A stretch of DNA of 64,000 bases from Oscillospiraceae bacterium (GCA_015069015.1 SVJK01000002.1:16141-80140), one strand, 5' to 3'. Shown: positions 21,209 through 31,710, counted from the stretch's first letter. Translations and numbers: made by a program. The notes: generated by a model from the letters alone, not told the origin.

Positions 21209-21562
21209 ATGGCTAGAGTTAAAGGCGCTATGGCTACAAGAAAAAGACGTAAAAGAGTTTTAAAACTTGCAAAAGGTTATAGAGGAGCAAAAAGCAAATG
21301 TTTCAGAACCGCCAAACAGGCAGTTATGAAGTCACTTGTATATGCATACATTGGCAGAAAACAGAGAAAAAGAGATTTCAGAAGACTCTGGATCACCAGA
21401 ATCAGCGCTGCTGCTAAACTTAATGGAATCAACTATTCTCAGTTTATGAATGGTCTTAAAAAAGCAGGAGTTGACATCAACAGAAAGATGCTCTCTGAAA
21501 TTGCTATTGCAGACCCCGCAGCATTTACACAGCTTGTTGAAAAAGCAAAAGCTGCTCTTTAA
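21209..21562 (+). CDS. rplT: 50S ribosomal protein L20
   Basis: [62 protein letters not shown]. Confidence 0.97.
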   Translation: MARVKGAMATRKRRKRVLKLAKGYRGAKSKCFRTAKQAVMKSLVYAYIGRKQRKRDFRRLWITRISAAAKLNGINYSQFMNGLKKAGVDINRKMLSEIAIADPAAFTQLVEKAKAAL

Positions 21563-21590
21563 TTTAAAATAAAAGATTATACTTAATCAA

Positions 21591-21628
21591 AAAACAAAGA
21601 CTTCAATTTGTGAAGTCTTTGTTTTTTG
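21591..21628 (+). terminator. Rho-independent terminator after rplT
   Basis: AAACAAAGACTTCaatttgtGAAGTCTTTGTTTTTTG. Confidence 0.85.
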
Positions 21629-21722
21629 ATGTAGAATTTCGTTTCTATAGTGAAAAAATATGGTTATAACCAAACCTTTCTCTTCATATATTTTAAAAAA
21701 GAATATGTGGAGGGATGGTTTT

Positions 21723-23261
21723 ATGGAATTTAAAATGTGTTCTTTGCCCGCTTCGGGAAAAAGCATAATATCAAATGCCAACACTACGGTTCAGTCGGAC
21801 ATAATAGTGCCGGATACAAAACCTGATATATTTAAGGTTCTTGCTGTAAAATCAGTTGTGGACTTGGCAGATAGTCATATAAAGAAGGACAAGATTAATT
21901 TCTCGGGCAAAATAAGGCATAATATTCTGTACGTTGGTGAGGAAAATCCTACCAATATTTGTACGATAGAGTATAGCACACCTTTTGGCTGTGTCTGTGA
22001 GAAAAACGGTATTACGGAGGACACGGCAATAAAGTATGGATGCGGTGTAACAAAATCATTGTGTGAAGTTGTAAATTCAAGAAAAATAAGTGTTGAGGCT
22101 AATGTTGAGATCCAAATAAATGCAATTGATATTAGTAAAACAGAAGTTATAAGTGGCGAGGAAATCCCCGAATCTCTTGCATATAAGAGCTGTGAATATA
22201 GTTATGACACACTGCGTGCAAGCAACAGACTGGAATTTGTTGTGTCAGATACCGTTGACATTGGTGCGGGAGAAGGATTTGAAATATATGATATTCAGGC
22301 TTATAATGAAGTTTCAGAGATAAAGGCAGTTAATAATAAGGCGGTTATAAAAGGGATTGTTAACGTCTTTATATTATATAACGATGACGGAAAAATATCA
22401 GGCTACAGCACAGAGATTCCATACACAGAGATTGTTGACATAGAGAATCTTGCTTCTGATCAGACCTTGATTTCTCACTTTGAAATATCATCGGTCGACT
22501 ATGAATTGCCTAATGATGATGACACCGTACAAATGACAGTTTCAATCGTAATCAGAGGTAATATATGGGGTTATGCTGAAGAAAGCAACACGATTGCAAC
22601 CGATATATACAGTCCTGATTATGCATATGATATCAGACTTAATAAATGTATTCTTTCAAAGGTGTCCGATGTAAAAGAAACACGTATCAGCGTAAAAGAC
22701 ACCCTTGTTTCAACGAATCCTTCGTCACCCATATCAAAAGTTTACTGTGCGTGGAGTGACATAACAAAAATGGAATCACATATTTCAGATGGTGTAGTGA
22801 AAATCGAAGGAACAATGGAAAGTACAGCAATCTATTGTGATGAATATGACAATTTACACTCTGCAAAAGGTGTGACACCTTTTGAGACAGAAATTGAGTT
22901 TTCTTTTGCAGACAAATCCTGTCAGGCGCTTGCCGATGCTTCCGTAATAAGTTCGGGATTTGTTATGACCTCAACTTCAGATATTCAGATAAGAACTGTG
23001 ATAAAGTTAAGTTCTGCCATAGTTTCAGATGCCGAAACCCAGACTATAACATCATTTTCTCTTGATGAAAAATCATCTGTAAAAAAGGATGAGCAGCCAA
23101 GTATTCTTGTATATTATCCGGATGATTCAAAGACACTTTGGGATATTGCAAAAAAGTATAATACCACTTGTGAGGAAATAATAGATGTGAACTCTCTTGA
23201 TAAAGACAATCCGATTATCCCCGGAGTTCCGGTTCTTATTCCGAAAAGATATGTGAAATGA
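21723..23261 (+). CDS. SPOCS (DUF3794) and LysM domain protein, probable spore-associated protein
   Basis: DUF3794-like repeats (IVPDTKPDIFKVLAVKS...; YDIQAYNEVSEIKAVNNKAVIKGIVNVFILYNDDG) and C-terminal LysM (SILVYYPDDSKTLWDIAKKYNTTCEEIIDVNSLDKDNPIIPGVPVLIP). Start set after ggaggg at 21723. Confidence 0.82.
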   Translation: MEFKMCSLPASGKSIISNANTTVQSDIIVPDTKPDIFKVLAVKSVVDLADSHIKKDKINFSGKIRHNILYVGEENPTNICTIEYSTPFGCVCEKNGITEDTAIKYGCGVTKSLCEVVNSRKISVEANVEIQINAIDISKTEVISGEEIPESLAYKSCEYSYDTLRASNRLEFVVSDTVDIGAGEGFEIYDIQAYNEVSEIKAVNNKAVIKGIVNVFILYNDDGKISGYSTEIPYTEIVDIENLASDQTLISHFEISSVDYELPNDDDTVQMTVSIVIRGNIWGYAEESNTIATDIYSPDYAYDIRLNKCILSKVSDVKETRISVKDTLVSTNPSSPISKVYCAWSDITKMESHISDGVVKIEGTMESTAIYCDEYDNLHSAKGVTPFETEIEFSFADKSCQALADASVISSGFVMTSTSDIQIRTVIKLSSAIVSDAETQTITSFSLDEKSSVKKDEQPSILVYYPDDSKTLWDIAKKYNTTCEEIIDVNSLDKDNPIIPGVPVLIPKRYVK

Positions 23262-24910
23262 AAATGTATAGTCTGATTCAAAAATGTATAGAAAAATTAG
23301 GAGGATTTGTGTGGGGGTTACCCACACTTTTTCTCATTGTAATAACGGGAATCGGAATGTCTCGGGGAAACAGATTTTTTCAATTCAGACATTTTTCACA
23401 TTGGATGAAAAATACAATAGGAACCCTTGTTGGAAAAAGGGAAACCAAATCAAAGTCTGATATCAGAGAAATTTCCGGATTTCAAGCTGTTTGCAGTGCA
23501 CTTGCTTCAACAATTGGAACCGGAAATATATCCGGAGTGGCGATGGCAATAGCAACAGGAGGTCCCGGCGCAGTTTTCTGGATGTGGGTATCTGCGCTGT
23601 TTGGTATGATGACAAGCTATAGTGAAATTGTTCTGGGAATGCACTATCGCACAAAAGATATATCCGGTAGGTGGTGCGGAGGTCCAATGTATTATCTCAG
23701 AGACGGACTTGGCAAAAGGAAAGGTATGAGATATGTCGGCAAAATTCTTGCAGTGATGTTTTGCATATTTTGTATATTTGCATCCTTTGGCATGGGAAAT
23801 ATGACGCAGGTAAATTCTATATCAAAAATTATTCGGTCTGACTATGGAGTATCATCTCTTTATACCGGAATTTTCATTGCCTGCATATCAAGTTTTATTA
23901 TTTTTGGCGGCATAAAAAGAATAGGTGCAATTATGGAAAAATTTGTTCCTGCCATGTCTGTTTTCTACATAGCCTGTACATTGATGATTTTTTTAATGAA
24001 CTTTAAAAGTATTCCCTATGTATTCACTTCCATATTTAAAAATGCTTTTTCCACCCGTTCAATTCTTGGCGGTGCGGGAGGTCTGGCAATAAAACAAAGT
24101 ATATCACTTGGGTTTAAAAGAGGCATATTTTCAAATGAGGCAGGACTTGGCTCAGGCGTTATTATGCACGCGTCGTCAGATACAAAAGAGCCGGTGATTC
24201 AGGGGATGTGGGGTATTTTTTCGGTTTTTACAGACACTATTGTTATATGCACTCTCACAGCCTTTGTCATCCTCAGCACAACCTGCAGACCTGTTACCAT
24301 TTCGAAAGGGCTCGAAAATGTTTCAGATAATACCACATATGTTTCCGTAAAAGATGATGTCAAAGGAGAAATACCGCTTGCGGATACTGTTGCAAATCCG
24401 ATATTTGTCAAATCTAAAAAAGGAGAGATGCTGTTTAAACCGTCAGATACAAATTATACATACACAAATATAATGGCATTAAAAGGACTCAGAGAGGATA
24501 AAAACGGAAACATAACAACCGACAAAAATGTACCCGTAACCCGAGTTGTGCTGGAAGAAGTTGAAGGGGCGTCGCTTGTAGCATATGCTTTTGGATTGAA
24601 GTTGGGGAAATGGTCGGAAAAACTCTTGTCTGTTTCAATCATTTTGTTTGCATTTTCAACGGTAATCGGATGGTCCTATTACGGTGAAAAAGCATGGGAA
24701 TTTTTATTTGGAAGTTCCTTTTCCGCCATATACAAAATGCTTTACATTTTTTGCATAGTCCTTGGGTCGGTTATGAGCCTCAAAACGGTCTGGGAGATTT
24801 CGGACATTTTCAATGGCCTAATGTCTGTCCCAAATCTTATAGGTCTTATTGGGTGTAGCTCTGTAGTTTTTAAAATAACGGATGAGTATGTAAAAAGAAA
24901 TATCAAATGA
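23258..24910 (+). CDS. Alanine/glycine:cation symporter (AGCS) family protein
   Basis: FQAVCSALASTIGTGNISGVAMAIATGGPGAVFWMWVSALFGMMTSYSEIVLGMHYR; KRGIFSNEAGLGSG; many TM segments. Confidence 0.92.
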   Translation: MKMYSLIQKCIEKLGGFVWGLPTLFLIVITGIGMSRGNRFFQFRHFSHWMKNTIGTLVGKRETKSKSDIREISGFQAVCSALASTIGTGNISGVAMAIATGGPGAVFWMWVSALFGMMTSYSEIVLGMHYRTKDISGRWCGGPMYYLRDGLGKRKGMRYVGKILAVMFCIFCIFASFGMGNMTQVNSISKIIRSDYGVSSLYTGIFIACISSFIIFGGIKRIGAIMEKFVPAMSVFYIACTLMIFLMNFKSIPYVFTSIFKNAFSTRSILGGAGGLAIKQSISLGFKRGIFSNEAGLGSGVIMHASSDTKEPVIQGMWGIFSVFTDTIVICTLTAFVILSTTCRPVTISKGLENVSDNTTYVSVKDDVKGEIPLADTVANPIFVKSKKGEMLFKPSDTNYTYTNIMALKGLREDKNGNITTDKNVPVTRVVLEEVEGASLVAYAFGLKLGKWSEKLLSVSIILFAFSTVIGWSYYGEKAWEFLFGSSFSAIYKMLYIFCIVLGSVMSLKTVWEISDIFNGLMSVPNLIGLIGCSSVVFKITDEYVKRNIK

Positions 24911-25021
24911 TAAAGAATCTTAACTTGAAGATTGTTAGAGACTGCATCAAATTGCGAGTTTATTTGATATATATCACATTTTGCAAACCGAATTCTTCGT
25001 GTATTTCTATAAAGCAAAAAA

Positions 25022-25064
25022 GTAACAGGGAGTGAGAAATCAATTTTTTTACACTCCCTGTTAC
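25022..25064. terminator. Bidirectional terminator between convergent genes
   Basis: GTAACAGGGAGTG...CACTCCCTGTTAC. Confidence 0.8.
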
Positions 25065-25100
25065 ATACTGTCGGTTCGGATTCGAAAGCATTCCGAATTT

Positions 25101-26273
25101 TCATATTTTAAGATATTCAATTATATACTCTGAAAAAAGCTTTACTACTGTGTCAAGTACATTTTCATCAGCCACAAAATTTGATGAATGTAAACTGCAG
25201 TCAAAACCTTCTTTTTTGCATCCTGCCCAAACAAAAACCGAAGGATATTTTTGAGCAAAATATGCGAAATCTTCCCCTGTCATCAGCGGTTTTTCAAGTT
25301 CTTTTACCCTACTGCTTTCAATACGGGATGTTGCAAAGGTTTTCAGCTTTTTGCATTCCTCGGGGTTGTTAATAAGCGGTGGGAACATATAGTTGTATGT
25401 GAGTTTGTATCCCGCATCGTATGAAGCACAAACACTTTGCGCATATTCGTTGAGGGTTTTTTCACAAAGTTTTCTGTCATTTTGGCTAAAACTTCTGAAA
25501 GTTCCGCTGACATTGACACGGTCCGGAATGACATTGTTTGAAATTCCGCCATTTATGGAACATACCGTAAAAACATTTTCTTCAAACGAGATTTTTTTTG
25601 AAAGTTCCCCGTGCACTCCACAAATAAAATCACATGCGACTGTAATCGGATTTATTCCTTTTTCCGGTTCCGCACCGTGAGCTCCTTTTCCGATAAACTC
25701 AATCGTAAAATCATCGGGAGATGCCATAAGAGCTCCTTCTTTAAAGTATAATGTTCCTGTTTCGTAAGATGGTGACACATGCATTCCAAGACATAAATCC
25801 ACACTGTTTTCAAGAACACCTTCCTCTATCATCGGAAGCGCTCCCCCTGCTCCTTCTTCTGCAGGTTGGAAAATGACTTTAACACATCCCTGAAGACTTT
25901 CTTCAAAATTTTTTAAAACATAACATATGCCGAGTGCATTTGCAATGTGGATGTCGTGACCGCAGGCATGCATAACACCTTTTATTTCAGATGAATATTC
26001 AAGTCCTGTTTTCTCTTCAATTTCCAATGCATCCATATCCGCTCTGAAAACGACGGTTTTTCCTTTGCTCTCATCACCGATATATGCACATATTCCTGTT
26101 TTTGCGATATGACTTTTATACCTGATTTTGTATTTGTCGAGAAATTGGCATATTGTATCGGCTGTTTCAAACTCCATGAAAGCGGTCTCGGGTCGTGAAT
26201 GAATCCTTCTGCGGATACTTATGATTTCTTCTTTAATTTCTTCATACAACTTTGAAATACACATAACACACAT
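25101..26273 (-). CDS. M20 family metallopeptidase / amidohydrolase (N-acyl amino acid hydrolase-like)
   Basis: RRRIHSRPETAFMEFETADTI, FRADMDALEIEEKTG, MHACGHDIHIANALG, FQPAEEGAGGALPMIEEGVLE. Confidence 0.92.
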   Translation of the reverse strand: MCVMCISKLYEEIKEEIISIRRRIHSRPETAFMEFETADTICQFLDKYKIRYKSHIAKTGICAYIGDESKGKTVVFRADMDALEIEEKTGLEYSSEIKGVMHACGHDIHIANALGICYVLKNFEESLQGCVKVIFQPAEEGAGGALPMIEEGVLENSVDLCLGMHVSPSYETGTLYFKEGALMASPDDFTIEFIGKGAHGAEPEKGINPITVACDFICGVHGELSKKISFEENVFTVCSINGGISNNVIPDRVNVSGTFRSFSQNDRKLCEKTLNEYAQSVCASYDAGYKLTYNYMFPPLINNPEECKKLKTFATSRIESSRVKELEKPLMTGEDFAYFAQKYPSVFVWAGCKKEGFDCSLHSSNFVADENVLDTVVKLFSEYIIEYLKI

Positions 26274-26404
26274 TCCTTTACATTTTATGACATTATTATA
26301 CTTCAGTATTCATTTTATTTCAATAGAATTTTATTTTTGCATGGTTGAATTGTCCGGATTTTTATGATATAATCTTCCCATAATCAGAAAACGGAGGACA
26401 TGTT

Positions 26405-27154
26405 ATGTCATTTTACTATATAGTAGACGTATTATCCCGTGTCGGTGATAATATGGATGATGTACATCATGGGATTTTTGCAGATAACATTTCATCTTTT
26501 TCAAAAGGTGTATGCGAAAATATGGAAGTGCGCTTTAAATCCATCGGAAAAAAGCACATATTCTGCGTTCCATCCCTCAAAGGAAACCTTGAAAAAGTGA
26601 ATGTTTTTTTAAGGAATATGCTAAATGCCAGAAGTCAGGGCAAGGTCAGGGTAAAATTTCAGTATGACATCAAAGAAATGATGGATAGCATCTTTTCAGG
26701 CCCTGAAACCGCCGGAGCATCGCTTCTGTACACTGAGGGCAAAAACGTCTTTGCAGCAGGTCACGGAGAGGTTTTTGTATATAAGTATTTCAAAAAGATA
26801 AAAAAATGCGAAAGAGTAGATTTCCCGCAGGTTGCCGATATTCAGCAATTGGATGAAGAGATGCAGAAAAACTCCTTTTCCCGTTATGTAGGCACACTTG
26901 AGTCAGGGGATGAATACCTCATTATTGAAAAGTTCACACATTCTCTTTTAGGTGATGAGCAAGTAAAAGAAATTTTTGAAAATAACCGAGTGGATGTTTG
27001 TGAAATGTTTTCAAATAAGATTTCTAAAGTTGATTTGTCATCAGGATACAGTATGATACACATAAGGGTAAAAAAATCGTTAAAATATCTTTTCGCGTGG
27101 CTTGGTGCGTTCGTGCTTTTGAGCGTGGTTTCAGTAGCGTTGGTTTTTGTGTGA
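26405..27154 (+). CDS. Hypothetical protein with degenerate PP2C-like features and C-terminal TM anchor
   Basis: AGASLLYTEGKNVFAAGHGEVFVYKYF and GDEYLIIEKFTHSLLGDEQVKEIF sit where PP2C proteins have vGDSRaYl and GDxLLLcSDGLtd; C-terminal YLFAWLGAFVLLSVVSVALVFV. Confidence 0.45.
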   Translation: MSFYYIVDVLSRVGDNMDDVHHGIFADNISSFSKGVCENMEVRFKSIGKKHIFCVPSLKGNLEKVNVFLRNMLNARSQGKVRVKFQYDIKEMMDSIFSGPETAGASLLYTEGKNVFAAGHGEVFVYKYFKKIKKCERVDFPQVADIQQLDEEMQKNSFSRYVGTLESGDEYLIIEKFTHSLLGDEQVKEIFENNRVDVCEMFSNKISKVDLSSGYSMIHIRVKKSLKYLFAWLGAFVLLSVVSVALVFV

Positions 27155-27188
27155 AAATAAATTTTATAAAACATAAGAGGGAATTATA

Positions 27189-28286
27189 ATGAAAAAATAT
27201 GATATTGCAGCCTATGTGTGGCCCGCATACACAGGCGATGAACCAAGGACAAGACTTTTCTGGGAAGAGGGAATCGGTGAATGGCAGTCTGTGAAAAACT
27301 CTTCCCCAAAATCAAACGGATACAGCTGGGACAGAAAACCTTTGTGGGGATATGTCAATGAAGCAGACCCATATGTTATGAGTATGCAGATTGATGCTGC
27401 ACTTGATCATGGAGTTAATGTTTTTATATATGACTGGTACTGGTACGATGACAGACCATTCCTTGAAAACTGTCTCAATGACGGATTTTTAAAGGCTCCC
27501 AATTGTGATAAGATGAAGTTTTATCTTATGTGGGCAAATCACGATGCAAACTACACCTGGGACAAGCGAAATTCAGATGAGTTTACCGATGTAATATGGC
27601 AGGGAAAAGCAGACAGACAACAGTTTGAAATTATTGGAAAAAGATGGCTCGAAAAATATTTTATAAAAGATAATTATTATAAAATTGATAATAAACCTGT
27701 CATAAGCATATATGAAATGAATAATTTTGTGGTTGGCCTTGGCGGAGTTGAAGGCGCCATAGATGCAATGAACTGGCTCAGGGAAGAATCAAAAAAATAT
27801 GGGTTTGACGGAGTTCATTTTCAGTTTATCCGTTGGAATGGTGAAACTGAGAGTATAACCGGAGTTGACGGTGAGGTTATGGTGACAGACTCAAATCTTG
27901 TTTCTAAAATGGGATTTTCTTCACTGACGCACTATCAGTTTGTACACTTTACCGACATGGACAGAGACTATGAAGAAATTCTTGAAGATGCAAAAAAAGA
28001 GTGGAAAAAAGCAAAAGAGAGCTATGAAATCCCATATTTCCCTCATGTTTCCATTGGTTGGGACAATAACCCACGCTTTAAAGACTATAGGGTAGGAGTT
28101 GTCAAAAACAACACTCCTGAAAATTTTGAAAAAGCACTTCTGGCTGTGAAAGAATTTGCAGATGAAAGCGGTGTATCCCTCATTACAATCAACAGTTGGA
28201 ACGAGTGGACAGAAACAAGTTATCTTGAGCCGGATAATAAACACGGCTACGGCTATTTAGAGGCAGTAAAGAAAGTTTTTAAATAG
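27189..28286 (+). CDS. WbsX-type / GH99-like glycoside-active protein
   Basis: IAAYVWPAYTGDEPRTRLFWEEGIGEWQSVK...HGVNVFIYDWYWYDDRPFLENCLNDGFLKAPN...INSWNEWTETSYLEPD. Confidence 0.85.
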   Translation: MKKYDIAAYVWPAYTGDEPRTRLFWEEGIGEWQSVKNSSPKSNGYSWDRKPLWGYVNEADPYVMSMQIDAALDHGVNVFIYDWYWYDDRPFLENCLNDGFLKAPNCDKMKFYLMWANHDANYTWDKRNSDEFTDVIWQGKADRQQFEIIGKRWLEKYFIKDNYYKIDNKPVISIYEMNNFVVGLGGVEGAIDAMNWLREESKKYGFDGVHFQFIRWNGETESITGVDGEVMVTDSNLVSKMGFSSLTHYQFVHFTDMDRDYEEILEDAKKEWKKAKESYEIPYFPHVSIGWDNNPRFKDYRVGVVKNNTPENFEKALLAVKEFADESGVSLITINSWNEWTETSYLEPDNKHGYGYLEAVKKVFK

Positions 28287-28334
28287 ATAAGGACATACGC
28301 TAATTTATGGCATATGTCCTGAAGATAGTTTTGA

Positions 28335-28580
28335 CTATTTTGTTTTGCTGTTTAGTTTTTCCATAACAAAATCGTATCCCTTTGGCAAGTGTACAATTGT
28401 ACAATCCGAACAATCCTTGATTCCATCAGGGGTGTAAGTGAAATTGCCGCCGCAGTCATCACCAAAAGAATATAGCGGACAATAGCAGAAAAGACAGTTA
28501 AAATTTTCTGTTTCATTGACTTTGTGGCAGGGAAAATATTCACATTTTGAGTTTTTGAAAAATTTTGAACATTCTTTCAT
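28335..28580 (-). CDS. Cysteine-rich small domain (Zn-binding) protein
   Basis: CSKFFKNSKCEYFPCHKVNETENFNCLFCYCPLYSFGDDCGGNFTYTPDGIKDCSDCTIVH. Confidence 0.8.
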   Translation of the reverse strand: MKECSKFFKNSKCEYFPCHKVNETENFNCLFCYCPLYSFGDDCGGNFTYTPDGIKDCSDCTIVHLPKGYDFVMEKLNSKTK

Positions 28581-28696
28581 AACTGATTCCTTCCGTAAGG
28601 TAAAGGTATATGTATAATATTAACACATAAATATTTATATATCAATATTCAGAATATAAACTTTCAGAAAAAATATTAATATAAGGAGATACAAAA

Positions 28697-29089
28697 ATGA
28701 CAAGAAAAGAAATGGCAGTAGATAAACATAAACAAGGATATAACTGTGCTCAGGCAGTCCTCTGCACTTTTGCTGATAAAACCAATCTTTCAGAAGATGA
28801 ACTTTTCAGAATCTCCGAAGCCTTTGGCGGAGGAATGGGTGGAACTCAAGGGGTGTGCGGTGCAGTGAGCGCAATGGTTTTTCTTGCAGGACTTGAAAAG
28901 AGTTCAGGGATTGATTCACTTCCGCAGACAAATAAAATGGAAAGTTACACCCTTGGGCGAGAACTGATGGAGGCTTTTGAAGGCAAAAATCAGAGTATTA
29001 TCTGTTCAAGATTAAAAGGGGAGGGACTTCGTTCCTGTGACGGCTGTATTGAAGATGCAGTGGAAATCATAGAGGAAAATCTTTTTTGA
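28697..29089 (+). CDS. C_GCAxxG_C_C family putative redox protein
   Basis: QGYNCAQAVLCTFADK...FGGGMGGTQGVCGAVSAMVFLAG...SICSRLKGEGLRSCDGCIEDAVEI-like cysteine pattern. Confidence 0.85.
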   Translation: MTRKEMAVDKHKQGYNCAQAVLCTFADKTNLSEDELFRISEAFGGGMGGTQGVCGAVSAMVFLAGLEKSSGIDSLPQTNKMESYTLGRELMEAFEGKNQSIICSRLKGEGLRSCDGCIEDAVEIIEENLF

Positions 29090-29176
29090 ATCGCAAAAAG
29101 ATAAAAATATCGGTATATTCCATTGATTGATACAACGAATTTTGTTAAAATGGTGTAAATAAAAAGGAGAATAAAT

Positions 29177-30487
29177 ATGGACAAATTATCTTTTGATTTA
29201 TCAAAACCTTTAACACCTTTCAAAATTTTAAATGCCACAAACGGCGGTCCCTGGTGCAAAAGACATGTCAATGACCAGACAAGGAGCAATTTTAACGAAT
29301 ATAAAGCAGCAAGGATACCCTACGCAAGAAATCACGATGCAAATGCATGTCATGTTTACGGCGGTCCTTTTGCACATGATATAAGTGTAATTTTCCCTGA
29401 TTTTGAAAAAGATGTTGCCGATCCTGAATCATATGATTTTGCCTGCACAGATGAGGCAATTCTCACCTGGCTTGATGCAGGCACAAAAACTTTTTTCAGA
29501 CTTGGACAGACCATAGAACATCAGATAAAAAAACATGATACACTTCCGCCCAAAGATTTTCAGAGGTGGGCATCTGTCTGTGAACACATCATACGTCACT
29601 ACACCGAAGGATGGGCAGACGGATATGAACTTGATATGGAATACTGGGAAATATGGAATGAGCCTGACCTTGATGGGGACGACAGTGACAACAAGCGTAC
29701 ATGGGGAGGTATGAAATCAGAGTTCTTTGATCTCTATGAAATCACTGCAAAGCACCTGAAAAAATGTTTTCCGAACTTGAAAATCGGAGGTCCTGCCCTT
29801 GCGTGGAATGAAGAGTGGGCAGAGGATTTTCTTTGCGAAATGCAAAAAAGGAATGTTCCCATAGACTTTTTCTCGTGGCACATATATTGCACAGAACCAA
29901 TTCAAATGATGGAAAAAGCCGACAGATTAAAGGCATTTCTTGATAAATACGGATATGGATATGCCGAAAGTATTCTCAATGAGTGGAATTATGTTAAAGG
30001 CTGGACAGATGAATTTGTCGATTCCATAAAAACAATTCAGTCTGCCAAAGGTGCATCTTTTGTTATGGCGTGCATCAGCGAAGCGCAACATTCATCCATT
30101 GATATCTTAATGTACTACAGTACAATTCCTCACATATGGTGCAATGCATTTGACTACTATACCTATGAAGTGAGAAAGGGATATTATCCGCTTTACTGGT
30201 ACGGTATGTTTTATGATATGAAAGGTGAAATTCCTTCAGAGGAAAAAATAGAAAACATATATTCTCTCTGCGGTGTTGGCAAAGACGGAAAAACACTTAC
30301 GGTTGTTACATACTATACAGACAAAGAAAATGAACCTTCAAAAGAAATTGAACTGGATTTCAAAAGGGCGGGAGAGTATGAAATATATCTTCTTGATAAA
30401 GATACTGACGGGACGATTGTTGCCACAACGAAAGATATAAGGTTTACAATAGAGCCTAATTCGTGTATAATGATAAAAGAAGTGTAA
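29177..30487 (+). CDS. GH39-like glycosyl hydrolase (beta-xylosidase/iduronidase family)
   Basis: YWEIWNEPDLDGDDSDNKRTWGG (acid/base NEP), KIGGPALAWNEEW, FFSWHIYC, SILNEWNY. Confidence 0.8.
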   Translation: MDKLSFDLSKPLTPFKILNATNGGPWCKRHVNDQTRSNFNEYKAARIPYARNHDANACHVYGGPFAHDISVIFPDFEKDVADPESYDFACTDEAILTWLDAGTKTFFRLGQTIEHQIKKHDTLPPKDFQRWASVCEHIIRHYTEGWADGYELDMEYWEIWNEPDLDGDDSDNKRTWGGMKSEFFDLYEITAKHLKKCFPNLKIGGPALAWNEEWAEDFLCEMQKRNVPIDFFSWHIYCTEPIQMMEKADRLKAFLDKYGYGYAESILNEWNYVKGWTDEFVDSIKTIQSAKGASFVMACISEAQHSSIDILMYYSTIPHIWCNAFDYYTYEVRKGYYPLYWYGMFYDMKGEIPSEEKIENIYSLCGVGKDGKTLTVVTYYTDKENEPSKEIELDFKRAGEYEIYLLDKDTDGTIVATTKDIRFTIEPNSCIMIKEV

Positions 30488-30502
30488 AATTATAAAGGGC
30501 GT

Positions 30503-31657
30503 ATGAATATGAAAACAACAAATATGAAACCATACATAAAGCTTGCTGCTATTGCCTTTGTGTTATATCTGGCCATGTATTACTGGGAGAGTATATCTGA
30601 GGTTTTAGGAAACCTCCTGACATCGCTTTTTCCTTTGATTGCCGGTTTTTCAGTGGCGTATGTTCTGAACATTCTGATGACTTTCTATGAAAAATACTAT
30701 TTTCCAAAATATGCACACAAGACAATAGTAAAGAAGACAAGAACATATGTATGTGCCATAGCATCACTTGTCAGCATGGTGGCAATAGTGACACTGATTG
30801 TAATGCTTGTCATTCCGGAACTGATTTCGTGTTTGTCTTTTCTGTGGTCTCATATTCCGCCATTTATTGGGAAAGTCATTGAGAGTGATTTTGCCATAAA
30901 ATATATTCCGGAGGATATCCTTATGGCATTCAAAGGAATAAACTGGCCTGATGCGGTTGAGAAGATAGTAAATGTCGTTGCAACGGGAATAACATCTGCG
31001 GCAGAGGCACTTATAAGTGTTTTTGTTTCTACTGTATCAACAGTAATTACAATTTTTCTCAGTCTTATTTTTTCAATATACTATATGCTCAGCAGGGATA
31101 AATTAAACTCTCAGACAAAACGCCTTATTCATACGTATGTTCCAAAATACGAAAACAAAATAATTTATGTATCAAGAATCCTTAATGAATCATTCAGAAA
31201 ATTCATAGTGGGACAGTGCATAGAGGCAGTAATACTTTGGATTCTTTGTACTATTGGAATGATGATATTTAAATTCCCTTATGCGCAGATGATAAGCGTT
31301 TTTATCGGGTTTACTGCCATAATTCCCATAGCGGGTCCCTATATTGGCTCAATTGTCGGAGCGATAATGATTCTTACGGTGTCACCGATGAAAGCTCTTT
31401 TGTTCCTTGTGTTCATAATTGTTCTTCAGCAAATCGAAGGCAATTTAATATATCCCAAAGTTGTTGGTGATTCAATCGGACTTCCGCCTGTATGGGTTCT
31501 GGCTGCCATAACAATCGGGGGTGGAGTGATGGGAATAATAGGAATGCTTATAGGTGTTCCGATATTTGCGGCAGTTTACAGAATAATAAAAGAAGACGTT
31601 ATAAAACGAGAAAGAAAGACTCAGAAAACAAAAGGGCCGACAGCAGAAGCTAAATAA
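30503..31657 (+). CDS. AI-2E family transporter
   Basis: FPLIAGFSVAYVLNILMTFYEKYYF..., FTAIIPIAGPYIGSIVGAIMIL, QQIEGNLIYPKVVGDSIGLPPVWVLAAITIGGGVMGIIGMLIGVPI. Confidence 0.92.
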   Translation: MNMKTTNMKPYIKLAAIAFVLYLAMYYWESISEVLGNLLTSLFPLIAGFSVAYVLNILMTFYEKYYFPKYAHKTIVKKTRTYVCAIASLVSMVAIVTLIVMLVIPELISCLSFLWSHIPPFIGKVIESDFAIKYIPEDILMAFKGINWPDAVEKIVNVVATGITSAAEALISVFVSTVSTVITIFLSLIFSIYYMLSRDKLNSQTKRLIHTYVPKYENKIIYVSRILNESFRKFIVGQCIEAVILWILCTIGMMIFKFPYAQMISVFIGFTAIIPIAGPYIGSIVGAIMILTVSPMKALLFLVFIIVLQQIEGNLIYPKVVGDSIGLPPVWVLAAITIGGGVMGIIGMLIGVPIFAAVYRIIKEDVIKRERKTQKTKGPTAEAK

Positions 31658-31663
31658 ACAATA

Positions 31664-31710
31664 AATGCATATCAGCATACGAAAATCCTTTGCTGATATG
31701 CATTTTATTT
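31664..31710 (+). terminator. Terminator hairpin after the AI-2E gene
   Basis: AAATGCATATCAGCA...TGCTGATATGCATTTT. Confidence 0.75.
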
